Position numbers and translations under genes: made by a program | Shown here: in pieces, positions 35,557 to 44,529 of the stretch | How the letters are laid out: each line of letters opens with the position of its first letter | How positions within the stretch are numbered: position 1 is the first letter of the stretch | Source of the DNA: Halobacillus halophilus | GTDB taxonomy: Bacteria; Bacillota; Bacilli; Bacillales; Halobacillaceae | Length of the DNA stretch: 64,000 bases | Direction of reading: 5' to 3' | Assembly (NCBI RefSeq): GCF_020171985.1 | Contig: NZ_JAIVAL010000010.1 | Location: forward strand, 42,890 to 106,889 | The notes under the pieces: model-generated | What the model was told of the DNA's origin: nothing | Database searches by the model: none | The model's input: only the letters and a program-made list of their open reading frames with translations

Positions 35557-36111
35557 TTACTCAATTGCTTTTATCGTTTTAGCAGGGTTTCCTCCAATAA
35601 AAACGTTTGAAGGAACGTCTCTTGTGACGACTGCTCCAGCACCAACAATGACATTATCCCCTATAGTCACGCCAGGATTGATCACGGCACTTCCTCCAAT
35701 CCAAACGTCGTCGCCTATCGTTATGGGTTTTCCCGCTTCCAATCCGCTTGCTCTTGTTTCACGGTCCATTGGATGAGTAGCGGTATAAAGCTGCACATTC
35801 GGACCAATAAGTACCCTTTTTCCGATTCGGATAGGACAGACATCCAAAAAAACGCAATTGAAATTGGCGAAAAATCCTTCTCCTACATGAATATTGTATC
35901 CGTAATCGCAAAAGAACGGAGGCTCAAGTCCGTATTCTCCTTCCAGAGTACCAAATAGGTCTTCTATCAATTGCTTCCGGTAATGCATTTCTGCGTCTTT
36001 CGTTTGATTGAGAGAATAAACAATCTGCCTGGCTCTTGCCCTTTCGTGAACCAATTCCTCGTCCCAGGATTTATAAAGTTCGCCGGCCAGCATTTTTTCC
36101 TTTTCTGTCAT
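35557..36111 (-). CDS. maa: Maltose O-acetyltransferase-type hexapeptide acyltransferase
   Basis: A 184-residue left-handed beta-helix acetyltransferase that transfers acetyl from acetyl-CoA to a sugar hydroxyl. The N-terminal helical domain ([20 protein letters not shown]) is typical of the Maa/NodL/LacA group. The hexapeptide repeats follow ([20 protein letters not shown]), with the catalytic His in [13 protein letters not shown]. It forms trimers in related enzymes. AAGGTGAG precedes the ATG. Transcribed alone, divergent from a GNAT gene. Confidence 0.9.
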   Translation of the reverse strand: MTEKEKMLAGELYKSWDEELVHERARARQIVYSLNQTKDAEMHYRKQLIEDLFGTLEGEYGLEPPFFCDYGYNIHVGEGFFANFNCVFLDVCPIRIGKRVLIGPNVQLYTATHPMDRETRASGLEAGKPITIGDDVWIGGSAVINPGVTIGDNVIVGAGAVVTRDVPSNVFIGGNPAKTIKAIE

Positions 36112-36201
36112 ACACTCACCTTCTTATTATATGTTGAACATCTTCCTTTACTTTACCACAATTTTTAACTAGACTTGGAACAACCGAAGGAGGGATCTGC
36201 T

Positions 36202-36708
36202 ATGCAGGTGAGAGAACTAAATGGAAAAGATGCAGAAGACTATTATGAACTGCGGTTAGAAGCATTATTAACAAACCCGGATGCTTTTATTACTACATAT
36301 GAACAGGAAAAACAAAGACCCGATCCTCTTGTTAAAACAGCGGAACGGCTGGACAGCCCTTCCTCCCGTACTTTTGGATTGTTTGAAGACAGCACACTAT
36401 GCGGAACGGCTACTCTGGTTAAAGAAAGCCACCCTAAGTTTTCTCACAAAGGGAGTATTGTAGCTATGTACGTAAGTCCAGGGTGCCGCCGGAAAGGCGG
36501 AGCTGCCCTCCTCTTACAGGAAGTTATTAATTTTTCGAAGGCAATTGAGTTAGAAGTGCTCCACTTAAATGTAGTTACGGACAATACTCCTGCTAAAAAG
36601 CTCTATGAGAAAGTTGGATTTCAATCCTACGGTGTAGAGCGAAAAGCTATTAAAATAGCTGATCGCTACCTGGACGAAGAACTGATGGAACTATTCTTAA
36701 CGGAGTGA
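36202..36708 (+). CDS. GNAT-family N-acetyltransferase
   Basis: A 168-residue acetyltransferase. Motif A is at about residues 88-115 (IVAMYVSPGCRRKGGAALLL), where the usual RxxGxG/A loop reads RRKGGA. The later HLNVVTDNTPAKKLYEKVGF segment is the conserved acetyl-CoA/hydrophobic helix. The frame is open nine codons upstream, but GAAGGAGGG is correctly spaced from ATG 36202. Acceptor unknown. It precedes an ABC transporter operon in the same orientation. Confidence 0.85.
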   Translation: MQVRELNGKDAEDYYELRLEALLTNPDAFITTYEQEKQRPDPLVKTAERLDSPSSRTFGLFEDSTLCGTATLVKESHPKFSHKGSIVAMYVSPGCRRKGGAALLLQEVINFSKAIELEVLHLNVVTDNTPAKKLYEKVGFQSYGVERKAIKIADRYLDEELMELFLTE

Positions 36709-36768
36709 AACCTATCGTCCATCCATATCGTACTTAAAAAGCAGATTATTTAGTAAAGGGTGGACCGT

Positions 36769-37491
36769 ATGATTGAATTAAAGAGCATTTCGAAAAGCTT
36801 TACCGGCAAGCATGCTGTTAAAAACCTGAACTTAACGATACCTGACGGAAAAATCTTCGGCTTCCTGGGACCAAATGGTGCAGGTAAATCGACTACTATT
36901 AAGATGATGACAGGAATCCTGCCTATAGATGAAGGATCAATTACGATCAATGGTGTGGATATTACTGATTATCCCATGGAGGCCAAACATCTTTTTGGAT
37001 ACGTACCTGACCGCTCAGACATCTTCCTCCGTTTGAAAGGGATTGAATACTTAAATTTTATTGCAGACGTCTTTCAAGTATCAATAGAAGAGCGAAAAGA
37101 AAAAATCGAATACCTTACTAAGAGCTTTGGTATATATGAAGCGCTTGATGATCATATCCAGACATACTCCCATGGAATGCGGCAAAAAATTGTTGTAAGT
37201 GGTGTACTGCTCCATGATCCAGATGTATGGATTTTAGATGAACCCTTATCCGGCCTCGATCCTAAGTCTTCTCATACCTTAAAAGAAATGATGAGAGAAC
37301 ATGCCGACAGAGGGAAAATCGTCTTTTTCTCCACACACGTACTGGAAGTAGTCGAACAGTTATGTGATGAAGTAGCGATTATTAATCATGGACATGTACA
37401 ATTTCAAGGAAACATGACAGAAATGAAGCAGCAGTTTCAAGATGATGATAACCTGGAACGACTATTCCTGGAGTTAACAGAAAATGAGTAA
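36769..37491 (+). CDS. ABC transporter ATP-binding protein (YthP/EcsA-like)
   Basis: A 240-residue ATPase with Walker A GPNGAGKSTT (about residue 36), signature YSHGMRQKIVVSG, and Walker B VWILDEPLSGLDP, followed by the H-loop FSTHVLEVVE. It is the energy subunit for the membrane protein encoded next, whose start overlaps its stop by 8 nt. The pair resembles YthP/YthQ of B. subtilis in size and layout; I am not certain enough to give a symbol. ATG 36769 is preferred over an upstream GTG because of the AAAGGGTGG spacing. Substrate unknown. Confidence 0.88.
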   Translation: MIELKSISKSFTGKHAVKNLNLTIPDGKIFGFLGPNGAGKSTTIKMMTGILPIDEGSITINGVDITDYPMEAKHLFGYVPDRSDIFLRLKGIEYLNFIADVFQVSIEERKEKIEYLTKSFGIYEALDDHIQTYSHGMRQKIVVSGVLLHDPDVWILDEPLSGLDPKSSHTLKEMMREHADRGKIVFFSTHVLEVVEQLCDEVAIINHGHVQFQGNMTEMKQQFQDDDNLERLFLELTENE

Positions 37492-39127
37492 CGCATGGAA
37501 ATTAATGAAAATCATGGTGAAAATGCAGCTCTCCTGGGCTGGTAAAAGCAGTTCGGAAAAGGTCGGTTATGTAATTATGGCCTTTGCGCTTATTCCCTTT
37601 GGTGCCTTAATCTTATTTTCTTTAAACAATTTAATCGGAAATCTTTACAATGCCCTGGAACCAACTGGAAACGAAAGCGTCATTCTCGCTTTATTTTTTA
37701 TTCTTATGTTTGTAATTTTTATTGTGACCAGCATTGGAACGGTGTTAAGCTCCTTTTATTTTGCAGAGGATGTAGAATCATTTATTGCTCTTCCCTTTCA
37801 TCCTTATCAGATTGTACTTGGAAAATCTGCCGTACCCTTTTTGTCTCTATACGGCTTGAATGCTTTAATCTTACTGCCGGTTCTATTGTTTTACGGATTA
37901 CACAGCAGTGCTGGACTGCTTTATTATTTGTTCGCTATTTTGCTATGGGCTGTTACACCAGTGATTCCATTTGTGCTGCTTTCGATTGTGCTAATGTTTC
38001 TCATGCGCTTTGCCAACATTTCCAAGAATAAAGACCGGACCAAAATCATTGTCGGCATGTTCGGCTTCATATTTGCCATTGGAATTAATGTGGTGATTCG
38101 GTTAGACAGTGGAGGAGACGGTAGTGGAACCGCCGATTTAATCAGGGAACAAAATGGATTGCTTGAACTGGTTACAGGTTTCTTTCCAACCGCTTATTTT
38201 AGTTCGATCGCTCTGACACAGCCAGCTTCTGTAACCGGCGTTCTCTATCTAATGCTGATGCTTGGATTAACGATAGGTTTTGCCATTTTATTTCTAACCG
38301 TCGGTCAGAAGATTTATTTCAAAGGCGTGCTTGGATTATCGGGAGGAACACGTGGCCGTTTTAATGAGAGTAAGGTACAAAAGACGATTAAGCGAAAACC
38401 GATTATTTATAGTCTATGGCTGAAAGAGATGAGAATCATTTTCCGCACCCCTGCCTTCTTCACACAAATCGTGGTACAGAGTCTGTTTTTCCCTGTCTTT
38501 CTGCTTGTCATCTTATTTATGGAATCGAACACTTCCCTGGCAAGCCTCGGTTCTTTACTCACCCAGTTGGAAGGAAAGAAACTGGTGCTAGGTCTGTTTG
38601 GTTTTACTTTGCTGTCTGTCGGGATGACCCCTGCCTCGTTTTCCTCGATCTCAAGAGATGGAAAAAGCTGGTTCAACCATTTACATCTGCCGATAGCGCC
38701 GCAAACCGTTCTGAGAAGTAAAATTATAACGGCTTTTACGTTAAACCTTCTCACTATTGCTATTCTCAGCTTCGCAGCCTTATTTCTAGTGCAGGTTTCC
38801 TTTAAGATTTGGCTCATATGGCTCCTTCTTGCGCTAGTTACCAATTGGGTTACCAGTATAGGAGGGCTCATCATTGATCTTTACAGTCCTAAGCTGGACT
38901 GGACTGATGAGCGTGAAGTCTTTAAAGGACGTTTTATTGGACTCGCCATGCTCGCAATTGAAGCAACAGTCTTCGGTACCCTTATTTTAATCCTTTGGAA
39001 TGTAAGTGCGGTCAACGGAATTTGGGTAACAGCGGCTGTTCTGCTTACCTTTCTGATTATTCTGGCTGCCGCATGTCATGCGGGTTTGAAACGGCTTAGT
39101 GATAAGCGGTATTATTCTATCCACTGA
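37484..39127 (+). CDS. ABC transporter membrane protein (YthQ-like)
   Basis: A 547-residue polytopic protein with about 12 hydrophobic segments, the membrane subunit for the preceding ATPase. There is no sequence motif that reveals the substrate. The segment between residues 280 and 310 (GVLGLSGGTRGRFNESK and KRKPIIYSLWLKEM) is a cytosolic loop that probably contacts the ATPase. Such large single-chain permeases usually work as exporters or influence signalling, as EcsB does. Overlap with the ATPase gene indicates coupled translation. Confidence 0.85.
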   Translation: MSNAWKLMKIMVKMQLSWAGKSSSEKVGYVIMAFALIPFGALILFSLNNLIGNLYNALEPTGNESVILALFFILMFVIFIVTSIGTVLSSFYFAEDVESFIALPFHPYQIVLGKSAVPFLSLYGLNALILLPVLLFYGLHSSAGLLYYLFAILLWAVTPVIPFVLLSIVLMFLMRFANISKNKDRTKIIVGMFGFIFAIGINVVIRLDSGGDGSGTADLIREQNGLLELVTGFFPTAYFSSIALTQPASVTGVLYLMLMLGLTIGFAILFLTVGQKIYFKGVLGLSGGTRGRFNESKVQKTIKRKPIIYSLWLKEMRIIFRTPAFFTQIVVQSLFFPVFLLVILFMESNTSLASLGSLLTQLEGKKLVLGLFGFTLLSVGMTPASFSSISRDGKSWFNHLHLPIAPQTVLRSKIITAFTLNLLTIAILSFAALFLVQVSFKIWLIWLLLALVTNWVTSIGGLIIDLYSPKLDWTDEREVFKGRFIGLAMLAIEATVFGTLILILWNVSAVNGIWVTAAVLLTFLIILAAACHAGLKRLSDKRYYSIH

Positions 39128-39133
39128 CCAATC

Positions 39134-39175
39134 TAAAAAAGACTTCGACCCGCATATCAGGTCGAAGTCTTTTTC
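39134..39175. terminator. Bidirectional terminator
   Basis: A perfect 14-bp stem (AAAAGACTTCGACC / GGTCGAAGTCTTTT) with a 9-nt loop closes the ABC operon and the converging zinc-ribbon gene. Confidence 0.88.
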
Positions 39176-39186
39176 ATACATAAAGG

Positions 39187-39393
39187 TTAGTTGCCAAAGA
39201 AGTAATCAAACACGTTACCTTCTTCAGAGGCATCTTTATTATAAAATTCAGAGTAACCACAATTCTTACAATAGACCAATGTAAATTGATGATTTTGTAC
39301 GTCTAATATATTGGACAGACCTGAGCCTGTCATCGATACATGATTTTGTTCGGCATCTTTACTGCCGCATTTGATACAACCTCGTTCGCTCAT
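39187..39393 (-). CDS. Zinc-ribbon protein, YpzJ-like (DUF2082)
   Basis: A 68-residue protein with two CxxC knuckles, CIKCGSKDAEQ near the N-terminus and VYCKNCGYSEFY near residue 45, as in the Zn-ribbon family annotated as nucleic-acid-binding (DUF2082; YpzJ in B. subtilis). The conserved FTLVYCKNCGYSEFY stretch supports this. ATG 39393 is chosen since AGGAGTG is properly spaced from it, not from the GTG two codons upstream. Nucleic-acid binding is a family prediction only. Confidence 0.8.
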   Translation of the reverse strand: MSERGCIKCGSKDAEQNHVSMTGSGLSNILDVQNHQFTLVYCKNCGYSEFYNKDASEEGNVFDYFFGN

Positions 39394-39478
39394 AGACACA
39401 CTCCTGTTTTTAATAATATTTCCTCTATTGGTTCATATATGCGGATATGAGGTTCTATTTAGCATAGAAATGATCAAT

Positions 39479-39898
39479 TTATTTAACAATCATAACCGGA
39501 CATTTGGCTCGCTTCGCTACTTTGTGACTGACACTTCCGAGCACCATTTCCTGAAGAGTATTTAAACCACGACTTCCAATTACCACGATATCAAAAGCTT
39601 CCTCGTTTGCAAATTTAACAATCTCAGGACCTGGCTCACCATGTTTTAATGCTACCTGATAGGACAGCCCTTTACTATCCAGCATCTGCTCAATTGGATT
39701 CAGCCGCTCGTGACGGCGACGTTCGATCATTCCTTTGTCACCTTCTGATAGTACATCGGATTTTGATTGTTCACCGTCCACCACATAGATGATCGTAATT
39801 TCACCATCACCTTGAAGACGGGCTAGTTCGGCTGCACGCTCAGCTGTTCGTACGGAATGTCCTGATCCATCTGCAGCTAATAATATTTTCTTATACAT
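39479..39898 (-). CDS. Universal stress protein UspA family
   Basis: A 139-residue single-domain Usp with the ATP-binding pattern GSRGLNTLQEMVLGSVSHKV (G-2x-G-9x-G-S), so it is probably of the ATP-binding class. The first strand holds the conserved Asp (LLAADGSGHS). Members act as dimers in stress survival without a known enzymatic role. Monocistronic with an AGGAGG site; upstream lies the double repeat element. Confidence 0.9.
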   Translation of the reverse strand: MYKKILLAADGSGHSVRTAERAAELARLQGDGEITIIYVVDGEQSKSDVLSEGDKGMIERRRHERLNPIEQMLDSKGLSYQVALKHGEPGPEIVKFANEEAFDIVVIGSRGLNTLQEMVLGSVSHKVAKRAKCPVMIVK

Positions 39899-40014
39899 AG
39901 AATCCTCCTGTTTTCATAACATCTGCGGTTATTTTAACACGTATGACGAATTCCATGTAATTCAATCACAAATGTTTCATATTTATATGCTATCTTAATT
40001 AGCGTTTTATTTCA

Positions 40015-40620
40015 CTAAAAGCCGGTTAGTTGGACTCAGTTTCGAGGTAGTTTGGGTCCGTTACGATATGAGGAGGGGGCTGGTGGGGAAATAACTCGCT
40101 TTCCTATGGGGGAACGGTGAGCTTCCTCGGGCTTATCAGCCCTGTGGGATCTCACCTAGTCCCTTCTCCCATGGGAGTCTCGCCATTTCCCCACCAGCCC
40201 AGCCGAGTAAGAATAACGGACGTTTTTATAGGAAAGATTGTACTCCTTCTTATCGGTCCTAAATCCTTTTATGACATGCTATTCCACAACGTTATAGCAT
40301 GAAATAGCCTCATAATCACATGCTTTTTTTCTCATCAATCCGTCGACGTCTTAAATGGTTTCGAGCATCTAATTCGACAAGGTCCGAAGGGGGACGATGT
40401 AGACTTCTGCGGGATGAACATGATCGGTGAGATCCCGCAGGGCTGATAAGCACGAGGAAGCTCAGCACATATAAGAAGTTCGACTAAGATCGCCACGTCC
40501 TGTGGCAACGTCGAACGACCCTGCATCGTGCAGGGCCGAAAAGCGAAATCGTCCCCCGCAGGACCAAATTCTCACAAAAGTCTCGAAACTGAGTCTTCAA
40601 GTAATGGGAGCTTTTCTTAA
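40015..40620. repeat. Composite intergenic element 7 (modules A then B)
   Basis: The left end GGACTCAGTTTCGAGGTA is at 40032-40049, preceded by GCCGGTTAGTT. Module A covers 40060-40225 with arms CCTATGGG (40103-40110) and CCCATGGG (40168-40175) and GGTGAG/CTCACC. Module B covers 40378-40565 with CTGCGGGAT/ATCCCGCAG, GTTCGAC/GTCGAAC and CCCTGC/GCAGGG hairpins. The right end AGTCTCGAAACTGAGTCT is at 40579-40596, followed by CAAGTAATGGGAGCTTTT. It lies between the divergent usp and sulP genes, so promoter spacing there is unusually long. Confidence 0.85.
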
Positions 40621-40847
40621 ACATTGGTGTAGTTTAGGCTGAATTGAATTTATAATAAATTTCCACTTTATGATTTTGGGGTCTATATAAGAGTATATAG
40701 AAGAATATAAACGTATGTGTCGAATTTATGCGCTTACATGGAGTTATGAAATTCGTTTAATAGATGATATACTCTGTTCGTTCTTGCCGGATATTAGCAC
40801 TGTTACGGACAGTGCGCTTTTAAAAATCAATAGAAAGAGGTGCGCAA

Positions 40848-42320
40848 TTGAACACACAAACAATTAAAGAACAATGGTTTGGAAACGTAAAAAACGATAC
40901 GCTTTCAGGCATGGTTGTCGCAATGGCACTCATCCCTGAAGCGATCGCTTTCTCTATCATCGCTGGAGTCGACCCCATGGTAGGATTGTACGCTTCCTTC
41001 TGTATCGCCGTCGTTATTGCTTTTATGGGCGGCCGGCCTGGAATGATTTCAGCGGCCACAGGTGCCATGGCTTTGCTTATGGTTACGCTCGTCAAAGATC
41101 ATGGTCTGGAGTATTTGCTTGCAGCAACTATTTTGACCGGAATTCTGCAGTTTGTCTTAGGAGCCTTAAGGGTTGGACAGTTCATGAAGTTCATACCACG
41201 CTCCGTCATGATTGGTTTCGTTAACGCCCTTGCTATTTTGATCTTCACCTCTCAGCTGACCCACTTTGAAGGGGCAAACTGGGCCATGTATGCGATGGTA
41301 GCTGGTTCGTTAGCCATCATTTATATTCTTCCGAAGTTTACAAAAGCTGTACCATCACCACTCGTAGCCATTATCGTCATGACTGTAATTGCGATTACTA
41401 CAGGAGCAGGCTTAAAGACAGTCGGAGATATGGGCGAATTATCTAGTACTCTGCCAATCTTTCTACTGCCGGACATTCCGTTAACTTTTGAAACATTGGA
41501 AATTATTTTCCCAATCTCCCTTGCTTTAGCTTTTGTCGGCTTGCTTGAGTCATTATTAACTGCTCAAATTGTAGATGATATGACCGATACCGTCAGTGAC
41601 AAAAACAAAGAAGCACGCGGTCAGGGTACAGCTAATGTTGTAGCTGGATTGTTTGGAGGTATGGCTGGATGTGCTATGATTGGCCAATCAGTCATAAACG
41701 TTTCCTCTGGAGGACGTGGACGTTTGTCCACCCTTGTCGCAGGAGTATTCATGATGCTCTTAATTATCGTCTTCAATGATTTACTGGTGCAGATTCCTAT
41801 GGCGGTGCTGGTAGGAGTCATGATTATGGTCTCCATTGGAACCTTTGACTGGAGCTCTCTTACTCGATTCCACAAAGTTCCAGTTACAGATACAGTGGTT
41901 ATGGTGATTACCGTAGGAACTGTTGTTAAAACACATGACTTATCTAAAGGTGTATTAGCAGGTGTAATTTTAAGCGCCATCTTCTTTGTAGCTAAGATCT
42001 CTAAAATACACGTAGAAGAAGCGTATGAAGAAAGCACGGAAAAACTAGTCTATCAAGTAAGTGGACAAGTTTTCTTCGCTTCCATTGACAATCTTATGAA
42101 GCACTTTGACTTTAATGCGGACGCTAAAGAAGTTGTCATTGATTTCTCAGACTCCCATATTTGGGACGATTCAGCCGTAGCTGCTATTGATAAGCTGGTG
42201 CTGAAGTTCAGGGAAAACGACAAAGATGTACAAATTGTGGGCTTAAACAAAGATAGTTCACAGTTAGTCAAACGGCTTGCCGTTCATAATAAACCTAATG
42301 CTTCTGTATCCAACCATTAA
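40848..42320 (+). CDS. SulP-family anion permease with STAS domain
   Basis: A 490-residue transporter of the SulP family, which moves sulfate, bicarbonate or other anions. About 11 transmembrane helices fill residues 20-390; the N-terminal motif [20 protein letters not shown] and PMVGLYASF are typical. The C-terminal STAS domain (about 400-490, [20 protein letters not shown]) is intact. TTG start behind AGAGGTG. Preceded by repeat element 7 and about 230 bp of AT-rich leader; no cysteine or sulfate riboregulatory motif is recognised. Which anion it carries is not clear. Confidence 0.88.
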   Translation: MNTQTIKEQWFGNVKNDTLSGMVVAMALIPEAIAFSIIAGVDPMVGLYASFCIAVVIAFMGGRPGMISAATGAMALLMVTLVKDHGLEYLLAATILTGILQFVLGALRVGQFMKFIPRSVMIGFVNALAILIFTSQLTHFEGANWAMYAMVAGSLAIIYILPKFTKAVPSPLVAIIVMTVIAITTGAGLKTVGDMGELSSTLPIFLLPDIPLTFETLEIIFPISLALAFVGLLESLLTAQIVDDMTDTVSDKNKEARGQGTANVVAGLFGGMAGCAMIGQSVINVSSGGRGRLSTLVAGVFMMLLIIVFNDLLVQIPMAVLVGVMIMVSIGTFDWSSLTRFHKVPVTDTVVMVITVGTVVKTHDLSKGVLAGVILSAIFFVAKISKIHVEEAYEESTEKLVYQVSGQVFFASIDNLMKHFDFNADAKEVVIDFSDSHIWDDSAVAAIDKLVLKFRENDKDVQIVGLNKDSSQLVKRLAVHNKPNASVSNH

Positions 42321-42321
42321 T

Positions 42322-42358
42322 AAAAAAGTGATTCCCATCTGGGAATCACTTTTTTTAT
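42322..42358. terminator. Bidirectional terminator
   Basis: A stem with arms AAAAGTGATTCCCA and TGGGAATCACTTTT lies between the converging sulP and acetyltransferase genes, with T runs on both outer sides. Confidence 0.88.
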
Positions 42359-42360
42359 TA

Positions 42361-42921
42361 TCAAGAGCCATGCTTTGCGGCCCATTCATCTTTGAGCATA
42401 CTGTAAATGCATGAATCCCGCCAGCTTCCTTTTATAAGAAGATCCTGTCGCAAAACTCCCTCTCTAACCATCCCTATTTTCTCCAGAACATAAATGGAAG
42501 CCACATTTTCTGGATTGCAGGTGGCTGATACACGGTGAAGATGGCACGCTTCGAAACTGTGCTTCAATATGAGAAGAGCAGCTTCTGTAGCGTAACCTTT
42601 GCCCCAGTGTTCCGGGTGAATAATAAAACCGATCTCACCCACACCGTCCCAATCGATAATATTCATTTCAATATTTCCAACAATTCTTCCGGTTTCATTC
42701 ATTACTATGGCAAATACAAATCGGCTGCGATGCCGAACTTCCCGATCACGAATCGCCTGTTGTACGAAAAAAATTGAATCCTTTTCGCTATTTGGTCCCC
42801 AGGGTTGAAATTTACATGCCTCTTGATTCGATGCGTATGAGTGTAAAGCTTCCCAATCTTCAGGAACAATTTCTCTTAGATGCAATCGTTCTCCTTTTTC
42901 AAGAATCTCCATTTGACTCAC
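42361..42921 (-). CDS. GNAT acetyltransferase, RimJ/RimL-like
   Basis: A 186-residue acetyltransferase of the RimJ/RimL/YjcK type. IGFIIHPEHWGKGYATEAAL (about residues 95-114) is the acetyl-CoA site with the GKGYA loop, and the segment HRVSATCNPENVASIYVLEK, continuing IGM, is characteristic of this branch. Some members acetylate ribosomal proteins, many others act on small molecules; the acceptor here is unknown. GGAGTG precedes the ATG. Confidence 0.85.
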   Translation of the reverse strand: MSQMEILEKGERLHLREIVPEDWEALHSYASNQEACKFQPWGPNSEKDSIFFVQQAIRDREVRHRSRFVFAIVMNETGRIVGNIEMNIIDWDGVGEIGFIIHPEHWGKGYATEAALLILKHSFEACHLHRVSATCNPENVASIYVLEKIGMVREGVLRQDLLIKGSWRDSCIYSMLKDEWAAKHGS

Positions 42922-42953
42922 ACTCCATTATATGAAAGATATGGGATTAACCT

Positions 42954-43226
42954 TCACTTCCATTGATGATAAGCCTCCATCCATACCTCAGGAGATTCTT
43001 TTACCATATACGTTTTCACTCCCTTAATGGTGTGTAAATACAACAGTCCATAGCTGTCCGAAAATGGTTTATAAGAGACATCGAAAATATCTTTCAGCCG
43101 ATACGTTTCCGTCGGAGTAATCACTTCGGATTCATAAAGATCTAATGTCGACTGCTCTTCTGTGTACACTTGCTGATTGTCCTTAATGACCCTGGTCTGC
43201 CACACAATCGGCTGCGAATAAAACAA
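42954..43226 (-). CDS. Small uncharacterised protein (90 residues)
   Basis: A 90-residue soluble protein rich in Tyr and Val, with alternating polar and hydrophobic residues suggesting a beta-sheet fold (EVITPTETYRLKDIFDVSY, LLYLHTIKGVKTYMVK). This resembles the compact PH-like folds of small Bacillus proteins, but I cannot name a family. TTG start behind AAAGGAAG. It is transcribed on the same strand as the GNAT gene with 32 bp between, so it may be the first gene of that unit. Function unknown. Confidence 0.6.
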   Translation of the reverse strand: MFYSQPIVWQTRVIKDNQQVYTEEQSTLDLYESEVITPTETYRLKDIFDVSYKPFSDSYGLLYLHTIKGVKTYMVKESPEVWMEAYHQWK

Positions 43227-43413
43227 ATATAATCTTCCTTTCTTTATTCCTTGCTTATTTCATTATACCCGATTCCTGCGCATTCGTATCATTTTGTCTA
43301 GTTTTGTCAATTAATGGAGAACCAAGAGTGTGAATGGCTTTCCTTATGGGCACTTTTATATTAGGATGGTAAAGGTGTTTTTGCACAACCTAATCCTAAT
43401 TGGAGGAACCATT

Positions 43414-44286
43414 ATGAGTGATCGCAATAAAGGAATTCTATTACTGCTTATATCTGCATTCGGATTTTCTATGATGGCCGCGTTAGTGAAATTATCAGGA
43501 GATGTGCCTACCGTCCAAAAGACACTGTTTCGGAATCTTGTCTCTGCCATCATCGCTTTTGGATTTGTGCTGTATAATAAAGAGCGTTTGTTCGGAAAGA
43601 AAGAAAACCAGAAGCTTCTTCTATCCCGTTCGGCCCTGGGTACCATTGGAATGGTCCTATTCTTTTACGCCATAGATAACCTGGTCCTTTCAGATGCGGA
43701 TATGCTGAATAAACTGAGCCCGTTTCTGCTTATCATATTTTCGGCTATTTTTTTGAAGGAAAGAGCACGGCTGTATCAAATCGTATCTATTATCATTGCT
43801 TTTATCGGTACTCTTTTTATTATCAAGCCGGCCTTTTCCGTAGAGTTCATTCCCTATCTTGCCGGCGTATTTTCAGCCGTTTTCGCAGCAGGGGCCTACA
43901 CATTGCTGCGTGTTCTCGGAGATAAAGAGAAATTTTATACCATTGTCTTTTACTTCTCATTTTTTACGACGGTTTCTCTTCTCCCTTTTACCATAGCTTT
44001 TTATGAACCCATGTCGTTAGAGCAATGGATTTATCTTCTTTCTGCAGGCGGCTTCGCTACTCTGGGGCAGTTTGGCTTAACAATAGCTTACAAATTTGCT
44101 CCCGCAAGAGAGATTTCAATCTTTTTCTATTCCACCGTGGTTTATTCCGCCCTGATCAGTATCTTCCTATTTGGACAGGTGCCTGATTGGCTCAGTATTC
44201 TCGGCTATATAACGATTTTCGGAGCATCCTTTTATATGTTCTTTAAAAATAATCAAAATGCTAAAGCGAATTATTCCAAAGCGTAA
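43414..44286 (+). CDS. EamA/DMT-family transporter
   Basis: A 290-residue permease of the drug/metabolite transporter superfamily with two EamA repeats and ten predicted helices. The first repeat starts at GILLLLISAFGFSMMAALVK and the second near YLAGVFSAVFAAGAYTLLRV. Such proteins export amino acids, purines or other metabolites; substrate unknown. The frame is open 28 codons further upstream, but TGGAGGAACC fixes ATG 43414. Monocistronic with its own terminator. Confidence 0.88.
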   Translation: MSDRNKGILLLLISAFGFSMMAALVKLSGDVPTVQKTLFRNLVSAIIAFGFVLYNKERLFGKKENQKLLLSRSALGTIGMVLFFYAIDNLVLSDADMLNKLSPFLLIIFSAIFLKERARLYQIVSIIIAFIGTLFIIKPAFSVEFIPYLAGVFSAVFAAGAYTLLRVLGDKEKFYTIVFYFSFFTTVSLLPFTIAFYEPMSLEQWIYLLSAGGFATLGQFGLTIAYKFAPAREISIFFYSTVVYSALISIFLFGQVPDWLSILGYITIFGASFYMFFKNNQNAKANYSKA

Positions 44287-44287
44287 A

Positions 44288-44326
44288 CGAAAGACCTTCC
44301 TTTTATCCCTGAGGAAGGTCTTTTAT
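44288..44326 (+). terminator. Intrinsic terminator of the EamA gene
   Basis: An 11-bp stem (AAAGACCTTCC / GGAAGGTCTTT) with a 12-nt loop and a T run. Confidence 0.85.
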
Positions 44327-44529
44327 ATAGTGTTTTTTAACCCCAGATCCATCACTTGGATAAATAAGGATTAATGAGTCCAATATCGTGGTATTTTTTA
44401 CTAATGGCTATATATAGCTTAAACCAGTGAGGACCGCTCAATATTATTTATGAGAAGTCGAAATTTCATTTTGAATAATTACCTCTCTGGTCTACTCTAA
44501 GGTTATGAAGCCGGTAGGAGGGACTCTGT

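Noticed and set aside
40117..40526. Open frames in element 7 (61 and 63 codons)
   Set aside because: Same reasoning: repeat sequence, no start signals, not conserved between copies.
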